This document shows positions 39,524-49,344 of a stretch of 64,000 bases of DNA, in pieces. The position numbers and the translations under genes were made by a program. Positions within the stretch are counted from its first letter, which is position 1, and every line of letters begins with the position of its first letter. This DNA is from Aurantiochytrium sp. KH105 (Eukaryota; Sar; Bigyra; Thraustochytrida; Thraustochytriidae), in contig BGKB01000239.1 of assembly GCA_003116975.1 (NCBI GenBank), positions 1 through 64,000 on the forward strand, read 5' to 3'. The notes below the pieces were generated by a model that saw only the letters and a program-made list of their open reading frames with translations, made no database searches and was not told the origin of the DNA.

Positions 39524-40432
39524 ATGGAGATCATCAGCGTCCAGGAGAAAAGGCTCGAAGACACGCGCGAGGTGCTGCGCAAGGCGCTCGAGCCGGCGTA
39601 CGGAGCAAACGATAAGAACCCCGTGGTGCTTCTGGATCGTCTGGCGAGGCTGCAACGGCGGTGCGTCAAAGTTCAGGAACGTGTGCAGAAGCTAACCAAG
39701 GTCAAGCAGGAGCTTGTCGACGAGCTTTTCACGCAGAACTGGCAAGTGAACGAGGCGGCTCGCAGCGCACAAGTTGGCCAAGGAAACGCAGTGGCAGATT
39801 CGCTTGAGGGTCTGGCCACATCTGGTGAACCCGCAGACGCCCTCGAGGCTGCACGCGACGCGCAGGGTCGAATCAATGAGCTTCTTGAAGCATCGCAGGC
39901 ATCATGGAAAGATTACTTTATTACACCCGCTACTCAGGCGGAGCTCAGCGCAAATGTGATCGCCTCGCGAGTCGACCTCGATGTTGCAGTCCGCACTGTG
40001 CAGGGGGCTGATCTTGACGCAGATTCTCTTCCGGATGCCAAGCAGGCAAGCAAGGAGGGGCGAGAGCATCAGCAGCTTCAGCAGCAGCAGCAACAACAGC
40101 AGCAGCGTGATGAGCCCAAGTCGCCGCTCGAGGTCTCGCCCGAGGCCTTTGCTGCTCTGCCTGACTCAATTCGGGGTCGTGCTCGGCTTTCGGACGTGCA
40201 GCGCACACTGGAGATCATTATTTCTCACGCAGGAAAGGCTTCGTCAAAGCGTTCTGGACGTGGCGGCAAAGGGCGCGCCCCACGACCCGGCGCAAGTCCT
40301 CCAGCCTTGTCGATCAAAGAGCTCGATGCGCTTGGTGCCAAGGTCGTCGGTCACACGGGTGCCTGTGTGTTGCAGTGTCTACGAAGTTTGGGACTTGTGG
40401 ATATTAGCCGGGATGGTGTGCAGCTCAAATGA
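39524..40432 (+). CDS. SKA1-like spindle/kinetochore protein
   Basis: The 302-residue protein has an N-terminal coiled coil (about 5-75), a Gln run (185-194), and a C-terminal part (205-302) resembling the SKA1 microtubule-binding winged helix. SPEAFAALPDSIRGRARLSDVQ matches the SKA1 start (EEF..VP.Y.K.RLTY..I) and SIKELDAL with VLQCLRSLGLVDISRDGVQL matches its end (DLKEFTSL, ILRHC.R...VRGGG). In other eukaryotes the SKA complex tracks microtubule ends and couples them to kinetochores. The middle of the winged helix is replaced by a Lys/Arg/Gly/Pro-rich basic loop, which may add electrostatic microtubule binding. The assignment is by eye over two motifs. It converges with CHMP6 at 81 bases. 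Confidence 0.58.
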   Translation: MEIISVQEKRLEDTREVLRKALEPAYGANDKNPVVLLDRLARLQRRCVKVQERVQKLTKVKQELVDELFTQNWQVNEAARSAQVGQGNAVADSLEGLATSGEPADALEAARDAQGRINELLEASQASWKDYFITPATQAELSANVIASRVDLDVAVRTVQGADLDADSLPDAKQASKEGREHQQLQQQQQQQQQRDEPKSPLEVSPEAFAALPDSIRGRARLSDVQRTLEIIISHAGKASSKRSGRGGKGRAPRPGASPPALSIKELDALGAKVVGHTGACVLQCLRSLGLVDISRDGVQLK

Positions 40433-40513
40433 AGATGTGATATGTTTTTGGCTGTATGATAGAAAAATTCACAGGGAGAGAGAACGAGAGAGAGGCCACG
40501 CGCCAGGTAACAT

Positions 40514-41218
40514 TTAAGCGAGGACCGGCTGACGCTCCTCCGAAACAGGCTCCGCGGCACTCTGAGAAGTCTGCTGCTGCTGCTGCTGCGTGGTCTCTAC
40601 GTTGACACCGCTTGGATGCACAGGGTCTGAGGGCGCAACGGGCAGCTTGTCGTTGAGCTCGTTTGCATCCGCTTGCTCAATAGCATCGAGCTCGGCGAGT
40701 ACGTCCGCCTCGTCTTCGGGGTTGAGCTGTTCGGAGAGAATGTCGTCGATCTCGCGCTGGCGGTCCATGGCCTCCTGCGTGTCAGCGACAATATCGTTGA
40801 CCTCATCTGGATCGAGCTGAAGCTCCTTGAGCGCCTTGTTGCCAGCTTTCATACCCTCGACAATCTCAACCTGGTGCTGCGCCCACTGCACGTCGTTGAC
40901 CATTTTCTCGAGATTGAAAAATTGGTCGTTGACCTTTTCGAGCTGCATTTCCCGCATCTTTTTGAGGCGCAGGGCGAGCTTGGCCTGGTCCTTCTTCTTG
41001 GCCTTGAGCATTTCGCGCGCCTTGTCGACGTACACTTGCTTTTCTCGTTCATGCTTCTTGCGGGCCTTGTCGAGACGGTCCCGCGCCACCTTGAGGTCCA
41101 GCAGCGCGCGGTCCTTGACGCTCATCTCGGGCCGCGACGCGCGCTGCGCCCCCGTAGCGCCGCGCTGCTGGCCCGCCGCCCCCGGGGCGCCATCCTTCTT
41201 GCTGAAAAGACCGCCCAT
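40514..41218 (-). CDS. CHMP6: CHMP6/Vps20 ESCRT-III subunit
   Basis: The 234-residue protein starts MGGLFSKKDG, a myristoylation signal typical of CHMP6/Vps20, which nucleates ESCRT-III on endosomes for ESCRT-II. Basic helices 1-2 (about 30-110, KDRALLDLKVARDRLDKARK) and acidic C-terminal helices (about 140-185, EDEADVLAELDAIEQ) give the charge pattern of ESCRT-III. DKLPVAPSDP near residue 197 resembles the MIM2 motif that binds the VPS4 MIT domain. The frame extends 76 codons upstream, but the myristoylated start is preferred on family grounds. A Gln run (about 213-218) near the end comes from a CAG repeat. Confidence 0.9.
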   Translation of the reverse strand: MGGLFSKKDGAPGAAGQQRGATGAQRASRPEMSVKDRALLDLKVARDRLDKARKKHEREKQVYVDKAREMLKAKKKDQAKLALRLKKMREMQLEKVNDQFFNLEKMVNDVQWAQHQVEIVEGMKAGNKALKELQLDPDEVNDIVADTQEAMDRQREIDDILSEQLNPEDEADVLAELDAIEQADANELNDKLPVAPSDPVHPSGVNVETTQQQQQQTSQSAAEPVSEERQPVLA

Positions 41219-41805
41219 GCTTGCGCGCGGGCTCAGGCTGCCTCGGCGCTCTCGCCGCCGTTCGCTGCCGCTCTGCCTGCGGCCGTCGACGTCTTTCTTC
41301 GTTCGCACGACGGCGAAAAGGGACGTGGCTTCGCTCCTGCTCGCGATTCTATTCTGTTGTTGCACAGATAGGATCGGCAAGGAATGAGAGAGAAAGAACT
41401 CTCGGTGTCGGAAGGCGCTGCAGGCAAATCCATTTTTCCGGCCCACAATGTGGCGGCAAGCGTCTGTTGGGGCTCATGGTAAAAGTCTTTGAGAAGGACG
41501 TGTGCCACGGCAGCTCCAAAATCCAGCGTAGAAAAGATGAGATCTCACCTGCGGCAAGTATATATGTATGTGTTGCTGCCCTCCAGCAACAAAATGTGTG
41601 ATTGGCCTGACTTCGACGAGGAGCTATAAATCTCGTCAAAGGTTTTTACAGCAAGTCAAGTCACCTGCGTTGGAAAGATCGACCCTGTTGCAAGATTTTA
41701 AAGCCTAATTTTAGGCTCAGACGTGCTCGCTCTGTTGAGCTGTGCTGTTTTCCAGATCGTGACCTTGAATTTGTGAAAATGATGATTTTAATGGGAAAAC
41801 TAGCG
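41219..41805. other. Intergenic region: CHMP6 promoter / sulfatase 3' flank
   Basis: Both flanking genes are on the minus strand. No gene is supported; ORFs are under 130 codons and unrecognisable. Confidence 0.4.
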
Positions 41806-43443
41806 TCAAGGATGATCAAATGGGATCTCTCCGAGAAGATTCGTCCAGTCGCGATCAACGTTGTCCCGAAATAGCTGAAGGAGGGCATTTTTGGCATGTG
41901 CATGTGCAGGGTCATCAATACGGTTGACGAGCTCAATTTGGCCGGCAGACGTGTAATGGTACAAGGCTAGTCTACTGGTGACCAAGGCATTCTTCTTGTA
42001 TGGCAAAACCTTACGCTTGCGACTATACACCTTGCGCTTGGGCACATAGACGACGAGTCGGTAGTTCGTGCTTCGAATGGAGTAACCCATCTTGTTCCGC
42101 GTCGAGTAGGCGTCGTATTGCGATATTGCAGCAGCACGAACAGCGCTCGACGGGTCCCGCATGAGAGGGACAAGGGACGTTCCCGCGCGATCTGTCACCT
42201 TGGGTAACTCCAAGGCACAAAGATCGAGTAATGTCGGGAGAATGTCGACAGAGTCGACGGGTGACATGACTTGAGCGCCAATGCCAGCGTCCGCGACGTC
42301 CTGATTGTCCACTAGCCAGGTAGAGGCAGGCCGCACGCCCAAGGGCACGCGGGTCGCCTGGTCAAAGACTGTCTTCTTGCCCCAGAGATCGCGGTCACCG
42401 AGGTGAAAGCCATGGTCGCCCCACACTACGACGTGGGTGTTTGCAGCAACGTCCATGCTGTCCAGCGCGGTCATGAGTCTCCCGAACTGCGCGTCGACAA
42501 AGGTGACCGCGCCATAATATGCGCGAGTTCGGTTTGCACCAGACACGGAAGCGTAATCCAAGTAAGACTGCAGCTCGTTACTCGGGGCTTGGGACCAGCG
42601 GACGTGGGTATCGAGCCAATACTCGTCGTCGTAGGAGGGTGGCTCGAAAAGGCTATCGGGCATGTCGAGATATTGTGCGGTAATGGAATCCGGGCGCACC
42701 CAAGGCATGTGGGGCTTGCTGATGCCAACCGCAAGGAAGAAAGGCTCGTCTACATTTGCAAGCTCTTGTAGAGCGCGGATGGCGACGGTGATGGCGCAGT
42801 AATCCTCATCTTTCGCTTCAAGTTCGTCGGGAAATGAAAAAGAGAGAAAGGTGTGTCGCACGAAGGGATCTTCACCAGACCCTGGAAAGAACTCTGTACC
42901 GTTGTTGCCGCACATGTCGTCGGTATTGAGCTGAAAATCCTGTTTCCGTATGCCAGCATCCCAAGAGCACTCCTTTATCGTATTTGCGTCATCGCAAAGG
43001 TCGGGGAAAGGATTGGCGCCAATCGTGTCTGAGGATGAAAAGAAGCTGCGTCCATCGAAAACTTTTCCGACGCCTTCGACGCGGTACCCTGCTTTTCGAA
43101 AGTGGCCAGGGAGTGTGACTAACTTTTTGTTGTACTTGCGAAAGACCGGACGAAAATTATGGACTCGCGTGCGGTCTGGGCGCTGGCCGGCGAGCATGCT
43201 AGCGCGAGAGGGCGCGCACTCCGCACGGCTGCTGTGTGCGTTGGAGAACTGCACGCTTTGCTGAAAGAAGGCGTCAAAGTTGGGGCTGATAGCCACCTCG
43301 TCGTCGTACGCGCCAAGCGTTGGCCTCAGATCGTCCACGATCACGAGCAGCACATTGTATTGCCCCTCTGCCGCGCGAGGGCCGACGCTCAGCACTCCCA
43401 GCGCAAGCGCAAGGGCGAGCACGGGCCTCGTCGCTGTCCTCAT
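41806..43443 (-). CDS. Iduronate-2-sulfatase-like sulfatase
   Basis: The 545-residue secreted or lysosomal sulfatase has a signal peptide (about 1-27), metal ligands in LLVIVDDLRP (Asp37, Asp38), and the formylglycine motif CAPSRASMLAGQRPD with Cys76, which is converted to formylglycine for catalysis. VVVWGDHGFHLGDRDLWGKK and ATRVPL match the second metal site and the IDS-type region. The full layout, including SKPHMPWVRP, matches the IDS family, which removes 2-O-sulfate from iduronate; substrates in microbes are often other sulfated polysaccharides. One NGT and one NRT give possible N-glycosylation sites. All key residues are present and length is normal (human IDS 550). Confidence 0.9.
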   Translation of the reverse strand: MRTATRPVLALALALGVLSVGPRAAEGQYNVLLVIVDDLRPTLGAYDDEVAISPNFDAFFQQSVQFSNAHSSRAECAPSRASMLAGQRPDRTRVHNFRPVFRKYNKKLVTLPGHFRKAGYRVEGVGKVFDGRSFFSSSDTIGANPFPDLCDDANTIKECSWDAGIRKQDFQLNTDDMCGNNGTEFFPGSGEDPFVRHTFLSFSFPDELEAKDEDYCAITVAIRALQELANVDEPFFLAVGISKPHMPWVRPDSITAQYLDMPDSLFEPPSYDDEYWLDTHVRWSQAPSNELQSYLDYASVSGANRTRAYYGAVTFVDAQFGRLMTALDSMDVAANTHVVVWGDHGFHLGDRDLWGKKTVFDQATRVPLGVRPASTWLVDNQDVADAGIGAQVMSPVDSVDILPTLLDLCALELPKVTDRAGTSLVPLMRDPSSAVRAAAISQYDAYSTRNKMGYSIRSTNYRLVVYVPKRKVYSRKRKVLPYKKNALVTSRLALYHYTSAGQIELVNRIDDPAHAHAKNALLQLFRDNVDRDWTNLLGEIPFDHP

Positions 43444-44157
43444 TTTCCTCTTGCAGCGTGCCTGCTCGCCGCGTCTCTGCCCTGCGCGCTTTTTGCTTTG
43501 GAGTCGTCAACCGACCAACTTCAAGAGCCGAGCTCAGATCCTCTCGCGCTCACACGCTTGCGCTATGGGACGTCGCTCCACGTCCGCGTCGGGCGGACAA
43601 GGCCTCGACTCCCCTGGCCGTCCCTCTCCTCGCCTCGTCTCGTCTCCCTCCCCTCGCGGGCGACGGCGACCCGGCTTGCTTGGCCGGCTCCGCGCCGCGT
43701 CGCGTGCACGCGTGCACGCGCCGACTGGACTCGCTCGTGTCTGCCTGTATACATGTTCCCACGGGCCACGACTGTGCCGGTCACTCGTCTCACTGCAGCG
43801 CGACTACCTGTGAGATCTAACGCACAAATGACAGAAGAGACGAGAAGAGACGCCGAGACGAGGCGAGGCGAGACCAGACGAGACGGGACGAGCTGGAGAA
43901 GAGGGCAGAGGAATCGGAGACAGCGCGCGCTGCAGGCGGCTTCCTGGCTGCCAGCGCGTGTCTGTGGCGCGGCCTGGTGCGGGATGGCCCGGCGCGGCGT
44001 GGCATGGCGTGGCTTGCTTGTTCGCTTGCTTTCCAGATTGCGTCCCGGTATTACAGCGACAACATGACGCAAGCGAGGCAAGAGCAGCAGCAGAAAGCCA
44101 ACGCAGGTCGCGCGCGGACTCGCGGGCGGGCGGCGGGCGGGCGCGGGAGAAGAGGGG
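43444..44157. promoter_or_regulatory. Divergent promoter region: sulfatase / ankyrin-SAM
   Basis: The flanking genes read outward. A purine-rich GAGAC/GAGGC repeat occupies about 43835-43895 on the sense side of the ankyrin gene, then GGCGTGGC-type repeats near 43980-44015. No gene is supported. Confidence 0.45.
43838..43893. repeat. GAGAC/GAGGC-type degenerate repeat
   Basis: Pentameric GAGAC, GAGGC and GACGA units in tandem lie about 270 bases before the ankyrin-SAM start. Confidence 0.65.
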
Positions 44158-45033
44158 ATGCGCGCGCTGCGGCTGGCGCTAGCGGCGGCGGAAACGGGCA
44201 GCGAGGAGGCGGCGGCGGCGGCGCGCGGCGAGGCGGGCGGCGGTTGGAACGCCAAGATGGGGGAGCCAACGGGCGCCGCCAAGGCGGCAGCGCCCGTTGA
44301 CGTGGACGCCGAGGTGGAGCACGTGCACGGGTGGACGGCGCTGCACGTGGCGTGCGCGGCAAGAAGGCCGGACGCCGTGGAGGCCTTGTTGGCGCGCGGG
44401 GCGAACACGGAAGCAAAGTCGCGACAGTTTGCGCACACGCCGCTGCACGTTGCAGCGTGCGTGGGATCGCAGACCGCCGTGCAGAACTTGCTCGACGCGG
44501 GCGCCGTCATCCAGGCAAGGGATGAAAACGGGTACACGGCGTTGCATTATGCCGCGGTAGAGGGCTATCGCGCCGTCGTGGAGACACTCCTCGCGGCCAT
44601 GGAGGCGCGCGGCACCGTAGCTTTGGTGAACGAGCTTGACAAGGACGGATGCTCGGCCCTCACCCTCGCGCAGCGCGCCATGAACAGCAAGGTGGCCGAA
44701 ACGCTTCACAACTTTCTCGCTACGAATCTTGCTCACGATCTTGTCGACCCAGCAGAGATTGCCGAGGTTAATCGCTGGCTTGCCGATGACGTGGGTCTAC
44801 CTCAGTACATTCCAGGATTTATATCGGCAGGGTACACGCGTCTTGCGTTTTGGGCCAAATCAGGTCTCACCGAGGCGGAGTTTCGGGAGATCGGTGTCAT
44901 GCTTCCGGGCCACCAACGAATCATCGCACGTTTTCTTGCTGACTATGCTACAAGTGGCGATGATGACGATGACGGTAATTCGTCAGGGAGCGAGAGTGGG
45001 TCGGGCTCTGACGCTAGTTCTGAAGCTTCATAG
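44158..45033 (+). CDS. Ankyrin-repeat plus SAM-domain protein
   Basis: The 291-residue protein has three to four ankyrin repeats (about 55-190; GWTALHVACAARRPDAVEAL, TPLHVAACVGSQTAVQNLL, GYTALHYAAVEGYRAVVETL) and a C-terminal SAM domain (about 205-265; NRWLADDVGLPQYIPGF, GLTEAEFREIGVMLPGHQRI). The tail is Asp/Ser/Gly-rich. Both modules mediate protein contacts; partners are unknown. The architecture resembles small scaffold proteins of the ANKS type. The first 45 residues are Ala/Gly-rich and a later ATG (MGEPTGAAK, residue 34) is an equally good start. Confidence 0.88.
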   Translation: MRALRLALAAAETGSEEAAAAARGEAGGGWNAKMGEPTGAAKAAAPVDVDAEVEHVHGWTALHVACAARRPDAVEALLARGANTEAKSRQFAHTPLHVAACVGSQTAVQNLLDAGAVIQARDENGYTALHYAAVEGYRAVVETLLAAMEARGTVALVNELDKDGCSALTLAQRAMNSKVAETLHNFLATNLAHDLVDPAEIAEVNRWLADDVGLPQYIPGFISAGYTRLAFWAKSGLTEAEFREIGVMLPGHQRIIARFLADYATSGDDDDDGNSSGSESGSGSDASSEAS

Positions 45034-45817
45034 GGATCATCATTTCCTCTGCTTTCGAGGGCTTGAAGATGAAAGTCTCTTTGTGTACATTTACGAGCAT
45101 CTGCATGGTCCTCAAAATTATACATGTATAAAAAGAAATGAAGTGGTCAATCACGAAACGAGAAGTCGACCTTGAGAATGGACATTTTGCGTTTGAGTTA
45201 TACGACAAGATCTCTCCGTTCTCCTCTATTAGTGCAAGCCAGACATCACTCCCCGAAGAGCAACTTCGTGTCGCTGCCCCCTTGCTGATGATGCTCCGTG
45301 TGCATCGAACGTAGCGGAGAAGGCTCCTGCGTCTCCCTTCGCCTCCTCCACCACTCCAACGCAGTGCGGTGCAATGCAGCAGACCGCGCACCGACCGACG
45401 CACCTCGCGTCTGCGCCCCTGGACTCGGGTCCCTCCCTCCCGGTCGGCCAGGACGGGTCCCTGCTCTAGCGAGTCTACGCAGTGCTAGCAGTTCCTCGCC
45501 GCGGCGGGCAAAGACTTTTCGACAACTTGACGCGGCTCGACGCGGCGCGACGCGACCCGCGCGAGGGACTGCGAGGCGGACGCTCGCGCGCGCGCGGCCC
45601 CGGAGCGACGCGCAGACGAGCTCGCCTCGGCGCAGCGGCGCGACGCGCGCGGCGACGCGGCCCGAGGCGCAGCGGGGCGCATCGAGCGCGCGGGGCGCAG
45701 GAGCGAGCGAGGCCGGCTCGAAGACGGCGTTCGCGAGGCGCGCGCAGACCCTGGGCGGCGGGCTCGAAGGCGAGCGTGCGCGCGCGTGACAGCGCGAGCG
45801 GCAGCGAGGGGAAGACC
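45034..45817. other. Intergenic region
   Basis: No gene is supported. A palindromic TATACATGTATA lies at about 45119-45130, 85 bases past the ankyrin-SAM stop. The BSDC1-like frame is open from 45482 via GTG only, so the GC-rich second half is read as leader. Confidence 0.4.
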
Positions 45818-47017
45818 ATGTTTTCCGGGCTGCTAAACCAGTACAAGCGCGAGCTCAACGAGTTCGTGGAGACGGTGCGAGAGGACACGAGCCAGGTGCT
45901 GAGCTCGGCCGCGGAAAAGCTGTCGAAACTCAACGTGGACGGAGACGACAGCGATGAGGACAAGGGCGCGCATGCAGCAGCCGCTTCCCTCAAGCTTGCC
46001 CGAATCCCGGACTTTGAGACCTTTTTGGAGGTCGACCTCGAGCATGGCGACCAACTCGCACCCTTTGAGGACTTTGCGTCCTCGTTCCAGCTCTCGTCGC
46101 GGGAGGACCAAATCAAGGCTGCAGGAGATGCGCTGCTTGACCTCTACGACGCCTACGTGCCCGATCGCATGACCCACGAAAGCTTTTGGATGCGCTACTT
46201 TTACTTTCAGCATGTTCAACGCCGTGCGCGTCTCCTTGCAGGCGACATGGGTCAGCAAGACGAGGAACTCTCGTGGGGTGACGACGACGAAGAAGAGGAC
46301 TTGGAGGACGACGATGAAGACGAAGAAGACCAAGATCGCGCAGCAGGAGACAGCAGCAACGCCAAGAGTTCTGCCAACGACGTGGACGACGATGCTGCCT
46401 CGGCGGACGCACGTGCGGGGCCAACCCGCAGCAGCAGCAAAAAGGATGGCCGTGGCAGCGCGCTGGCCGGTGCCAAGGTGCGCGCAGCAATGGCGGAGCA
46501 GACGGTCGAAGACTTGCGCACGCAGGTGGAGCGTCTCACTGCCCGTGTTGCGGAGCTTGAACGTGAGAATGAAAGTCTCCGACGGGAACAAGAGCGCGCA
46601 TCCACAGCAGAGCCCATGGCGACAGAGGCCGCCCCTGCGGTCCCGGCCGAGGACGTTGAAGACCGTGTACAAATGGACGAGATTGAGCAAATGCAAAAGG
46701 AGGACGTGGCAAGCAGCAAGCCCAAGGCTGGCGACGAAGAGGACGACTCGGACCTTGGCGTCTGGGAAGTGGACGACAGCGTTGTTGACGGTGGCAGCTC
46801 GTCCACCACGGAACCACCTGTCTTGAGCGATGACAACGCTGCTGAGAACAAGGACGAAATCCAGGAAGAGGAGCAAGAAGAGGTGTTCAATGTTGAAGGC
46901 GCCGAGACCGCTGCGGAAGACGCATCGAAACAAGAAGACACGCAAGACGGTGCCGAGGAAGAACACGAAGAAGCAGGTGACGACGAGGAAGAGGACGGAT
47001 GGGGCTCGTGGGAGTAG
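45818..47017 (+). CDS. BSD-domain protein, BSDC1-like
   Basis: The 399-residue protein has a BSD domain (about 60-145). ARIPDFETFLEVDL and ESFWMRYFYFQHVQ carry the expected adjacent Phe-Trp, and the domain follows an amphipathic N-terminus MFSGLLNQYKRELNEFVETV as in BSDC1/SYAP1-type proteins. The rest is acidic and disordered, with a short coiled coil (about 235-265, TVEDLRTQVERLTARVAELE). It ends in EEEDGWGSWE; a terminal acidic-tryptophan motif of this kind is shared by BSDC1 proteins. The exact cellular role of BSDC1 is unsettled. A GTG-initiated extension upstream was rejected as Arg/Ala-rich leader. Confidence 0.72.
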   Translation: MFSGLLNQYKRELNEFVETVREDTSQVLSSAAEKLSKLNVDGDDSDEDKGAHAAAASLKLARIPDFETFLEVDLEHGDQLAPFEDFASSFQLSSREDQIKAAGDALLDLYDAYVPDRMTHESFWMRYFYFQHVQRRARLLAGDMGQQDEELSWGDDDEEEDLEDDDEDEEDQDRAAGDSSNAKSSANDVDDDAASADARAGPTRSSSKKDGRGSALAGAKVRAAMAEQTVEDLRTQVERLTARVAELERENESLRREQERASTAEPMATEAAPAVPAEDVEDRVQMDEIEQMQKEDVASSKPKAGDEEDDSDLGVWEVDDSVVDGGSSSTTEPPVLSDDNAAENKDEIQEEEQEEVFNVEGAETAAEDASKQEDTQDGAEEEHEEAGDDEEEDGWGSWE

Positions 47018-47169
47018 CACGCTAATGAAGAGTTTTTCAATCCTGGACATCACAATATTCGCCTTTGTTTCACTCTTTCTTACCTCCAAGAGATACCCGT
47101 TCAACGAAAAAAAGCCAAAGTTCATAGTTCAAACTCTCGATTCGTGTCGCGCCACCCGCGGCCAAGCTC

Positions 47170-49344
47170 ATGGCCGACGAGCGCGCGGCGGCAGAGGCCG
47201 TAGCCGCCGACCCAAACCCGCTTGCGCGTCTGCGGCCGGGCGTGGGCGAGAAACTACGCGCAAGTCGCAACATTGCGAGCATGGCCCATGCTGTCGAGGA
47301 ACTCGTGGCCAACGCTCTCGATGCAGAGGCGCGCGCGGTGAGCGTGACGGTGAACCCGCGCGTAGGCTTTATTCGCGTCGAGGATAATGGCTGCGGAATG
47401 ACACGCTCGGTGCTCGAACGCGCTGGAGCTGCCTTCTCGACGAGCAAACTCTCGGCAGCTGAGAGCGCTGCACTCTTGCGCAACGGGGAGGCCCCGACGA
47501 CTGCGCGAGGTTTTCGTGGCGACGCATTGCATGCGCTCTCGCATTTGGGCGAAGTGGAGATTGTCTCGCGTCCGTGGCGCGTGGCCGATTTTGAAAAGAA
47601 TTGCGCCAGAACTGTCTTGACCAAGCGACTTTTGCGCGGCCGTGCCGAGACGGTCCAAGCTTCGGCGGTTCAGGGAGGGTCTCCAGGTACTCAGGTGACA
47701 GTGCACAAGATCTTTGCAGATGTACCCGTACGACGTGCGCGTCTTGAAGCCAACGCAAAAGAAACAGTGACCCAGATTCGGCGACTTTTGCAGCGTAATG
47801 CTCTCGGTTCGCCTCGTTGCGCCTTTACGCTTTGCGAGGGCGACGGGTCGCAGGCATCGCTCGTGTGGAAGTCAGCGGGCGGGTCGTCGACGCGGGATGT
47901 TTTTGGCAAGCTTTATGGCGAGCGCACGGGCAAGGCTCTCTTGGACCGCTCCTTGGCGACACACGACTTTCGCTTGGAAGCCCTCGTATCACCTGCAGAT
48001 GCAGACGCCATGCACGCATCTTCCGCTTTGCAATTCATCTTTGTCAATGGAAGGCCGGTACCTCGCGTGCGGCGCATTGAGGGTCTCATGAATCGTCTCT
48101 ACCGCTCTCACTTTGAGCGCCTCGACGTGTCGCTGGATGGGCCGTGCTTTCCGGCGTTTGTGCTCTCGATTGAATGCGCGCCCGGACTGGTCGACGTACT
48201 CTGGGAGCCATCCAAAAGTGTTGTCGAGTTTGCGGACTGGCGACGTCTTTTGCGTGATGTGGAAGAGATGATGCATGGCGTCTTTGATGGCGCGGGTCAG
48301 CCATTGAGCAACGAAGGCAACACACAAGACAGCTTTGCTTCGCACGGCACAGCAGTCTCGAGCACGAGCAGCGGGAGCAGTCGCTTTTTCGCCGCAGTTG
48401 CTGCCGCCGTCTTTGGCGATGGCGCTGAGGCATGTCCACCAGATCCTCCGGCATTGACTCGAGACGAACCGACCTGTCGCAACGCGAACAAGGACAGAAG
48501 CGGAGATGGTTCCGCGCCCACTTCTGTATCAGCTACCGACGCCTGGCGTGAGTTTCGCCCAAAGCGACGACGGACTGAAGAAGCTGCTCCATCGAGAGCT
48601 TGCGCTTCGGAAACCTCGAGTGAGGCCTTTGGGCCCAATCGCACCGTCGAAGGAGTCAGTCTGACGCGAGTCGCCCTGGCCGAGTGCAAAATCATTGCGC
48701 AAGTGGGCGCCAAGTTCATTTTTGTGCAGCATGAGAATCAAATTCTCTGCGTGGACCAACATGCTGCGGACGAAAGGGTCCGTCTCGAGACTTTTGAGGC
48801 AAGTCTTGCCGATCGCTTGGGGTCTGCGTATGTGAGCAAGCACATTTTGGAGACTTTTGAGCGCGTGCGTCTGATGCCTGACCAGAGCTCGCTTTTGGAC
48901 GACCTCGGGGATGAGTTGCAGGAGTGGGGATTTTCGTGGCGGGTCGATGAATTTGACACACGGGCGATCATTCTTGAAAGTGTGCCTGCCGTCTTTGGCG
49001 TGCCACTCGGCGTCTCGGCGCTCGTCGAGGTTCTTCGCATGGGCGCAGAGAGCCCGGCGTTGGTAAAAACGCTCTTGCCACCTCCCATTCGCAGCGCTGC
49101 TGTTGTTCGAGCGTGCCGTGGTGCCATAAAATTTGGCGATGATCTGACGCATGAGCAGTGCGTGGCCCTGGTCCGCAAGCTGTCGCGATGCAAGTTTCCC
49201 TTTCAGTGTGCTCATGGGCGGCCATCGTGCGTGCCGCTTGCGGGTATCGTACGCAAGACAGCCTTGGCCTCGGATGAGAATTTTCCAGTCTCTGCTCATG
49301 AAAGCAGGCAGGTTAGCCATGAAAGAAGGCATCAAGCAGCATAA
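47170..49344 (+). CDS. MLH3: DNA mismatch repair endonuclease MLH3
   Basis: The 724-residue MutL homologue pairs with MLH1 in mismatch repair and in resolving meiotic crossovers. N-terminal GHKL ATPase motifs are present: EELVANALDA (43-52), EDNGCGM (71-77) and GFRGDALHALSHL. The C-terminal endonuclease site DQHAADERVRLE (529-540) fits DQHA-x2-E-x4-E. ACRGAIKFGD and CAHGRP (680-685) supply further metal-site motifs. The last pattern, FPFQCAHGRP, is close to human MLH3 and distinguishes it from PMS2. It is shorter than human MLH3 (1453) because the disordered linker (about 385-500) is reduced. It starts 152 bases after the BSDC1-like stop and converges with the CFAP36-like gene. Confidence 0.92.
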   Translation: MADERAAAEAVAADPNPLARLRPGVGEKLRASRNIASMAHAVEELVANALDAEARAVSVTVNPRVGFIRVEDNGCGMTRSVLERAGAAFSTSKLSAAESAALLRNGEAPTTARGFRGDALHALSHLGEVEIVSRPWRVADFEKNCARTVLTKRLLRGRAETVQASAVQGGSPGTQVTVHKIFADVPVRRARLEANAKETVTQIRRLLQRNALGSPRCAFTLCEGDGSQASLVWKSAGGSSTRDVFGKLYGERTGKALLDRSLATHDFRLEALVSPADADAMHASSALQFIFVNGRPVPRVRRIEGLMNRLYRSHFERLDVSLDGPCFPAFVLSIECAPGLVDVLWEPSKSVVEFADWRRLLRDVEEMMHGVFDGAGQPLSNEGNTQDSFASHGTAVSSTSSGSSRFFAAVAAAVFGDGAEACPPDPPALTRDEPTCRNANKDRSGDGSAPTSVSATDAWREFRPKRRRTEEAAPSRACASETSSEAFGPNRTVEGVSLTRVALAECKIIAQVGAKFIFVQHENQILCVDQHAADERVRLETFEASLADRLGSAYVSKHILETFERVRLMPDQSSLLDDLGDELQEWGFSWRVDEFDTRAIILESVPAVFGVPLGVSALVEVLRMGAESPALVKTLLPPPIRSAAVVRACRGAIKFGDDLTHEQCVALVRKLSRCKFPFQCAHGRPSCVPLAGIVRKTALASDENFPVSAHESRQVSHERRHQAA

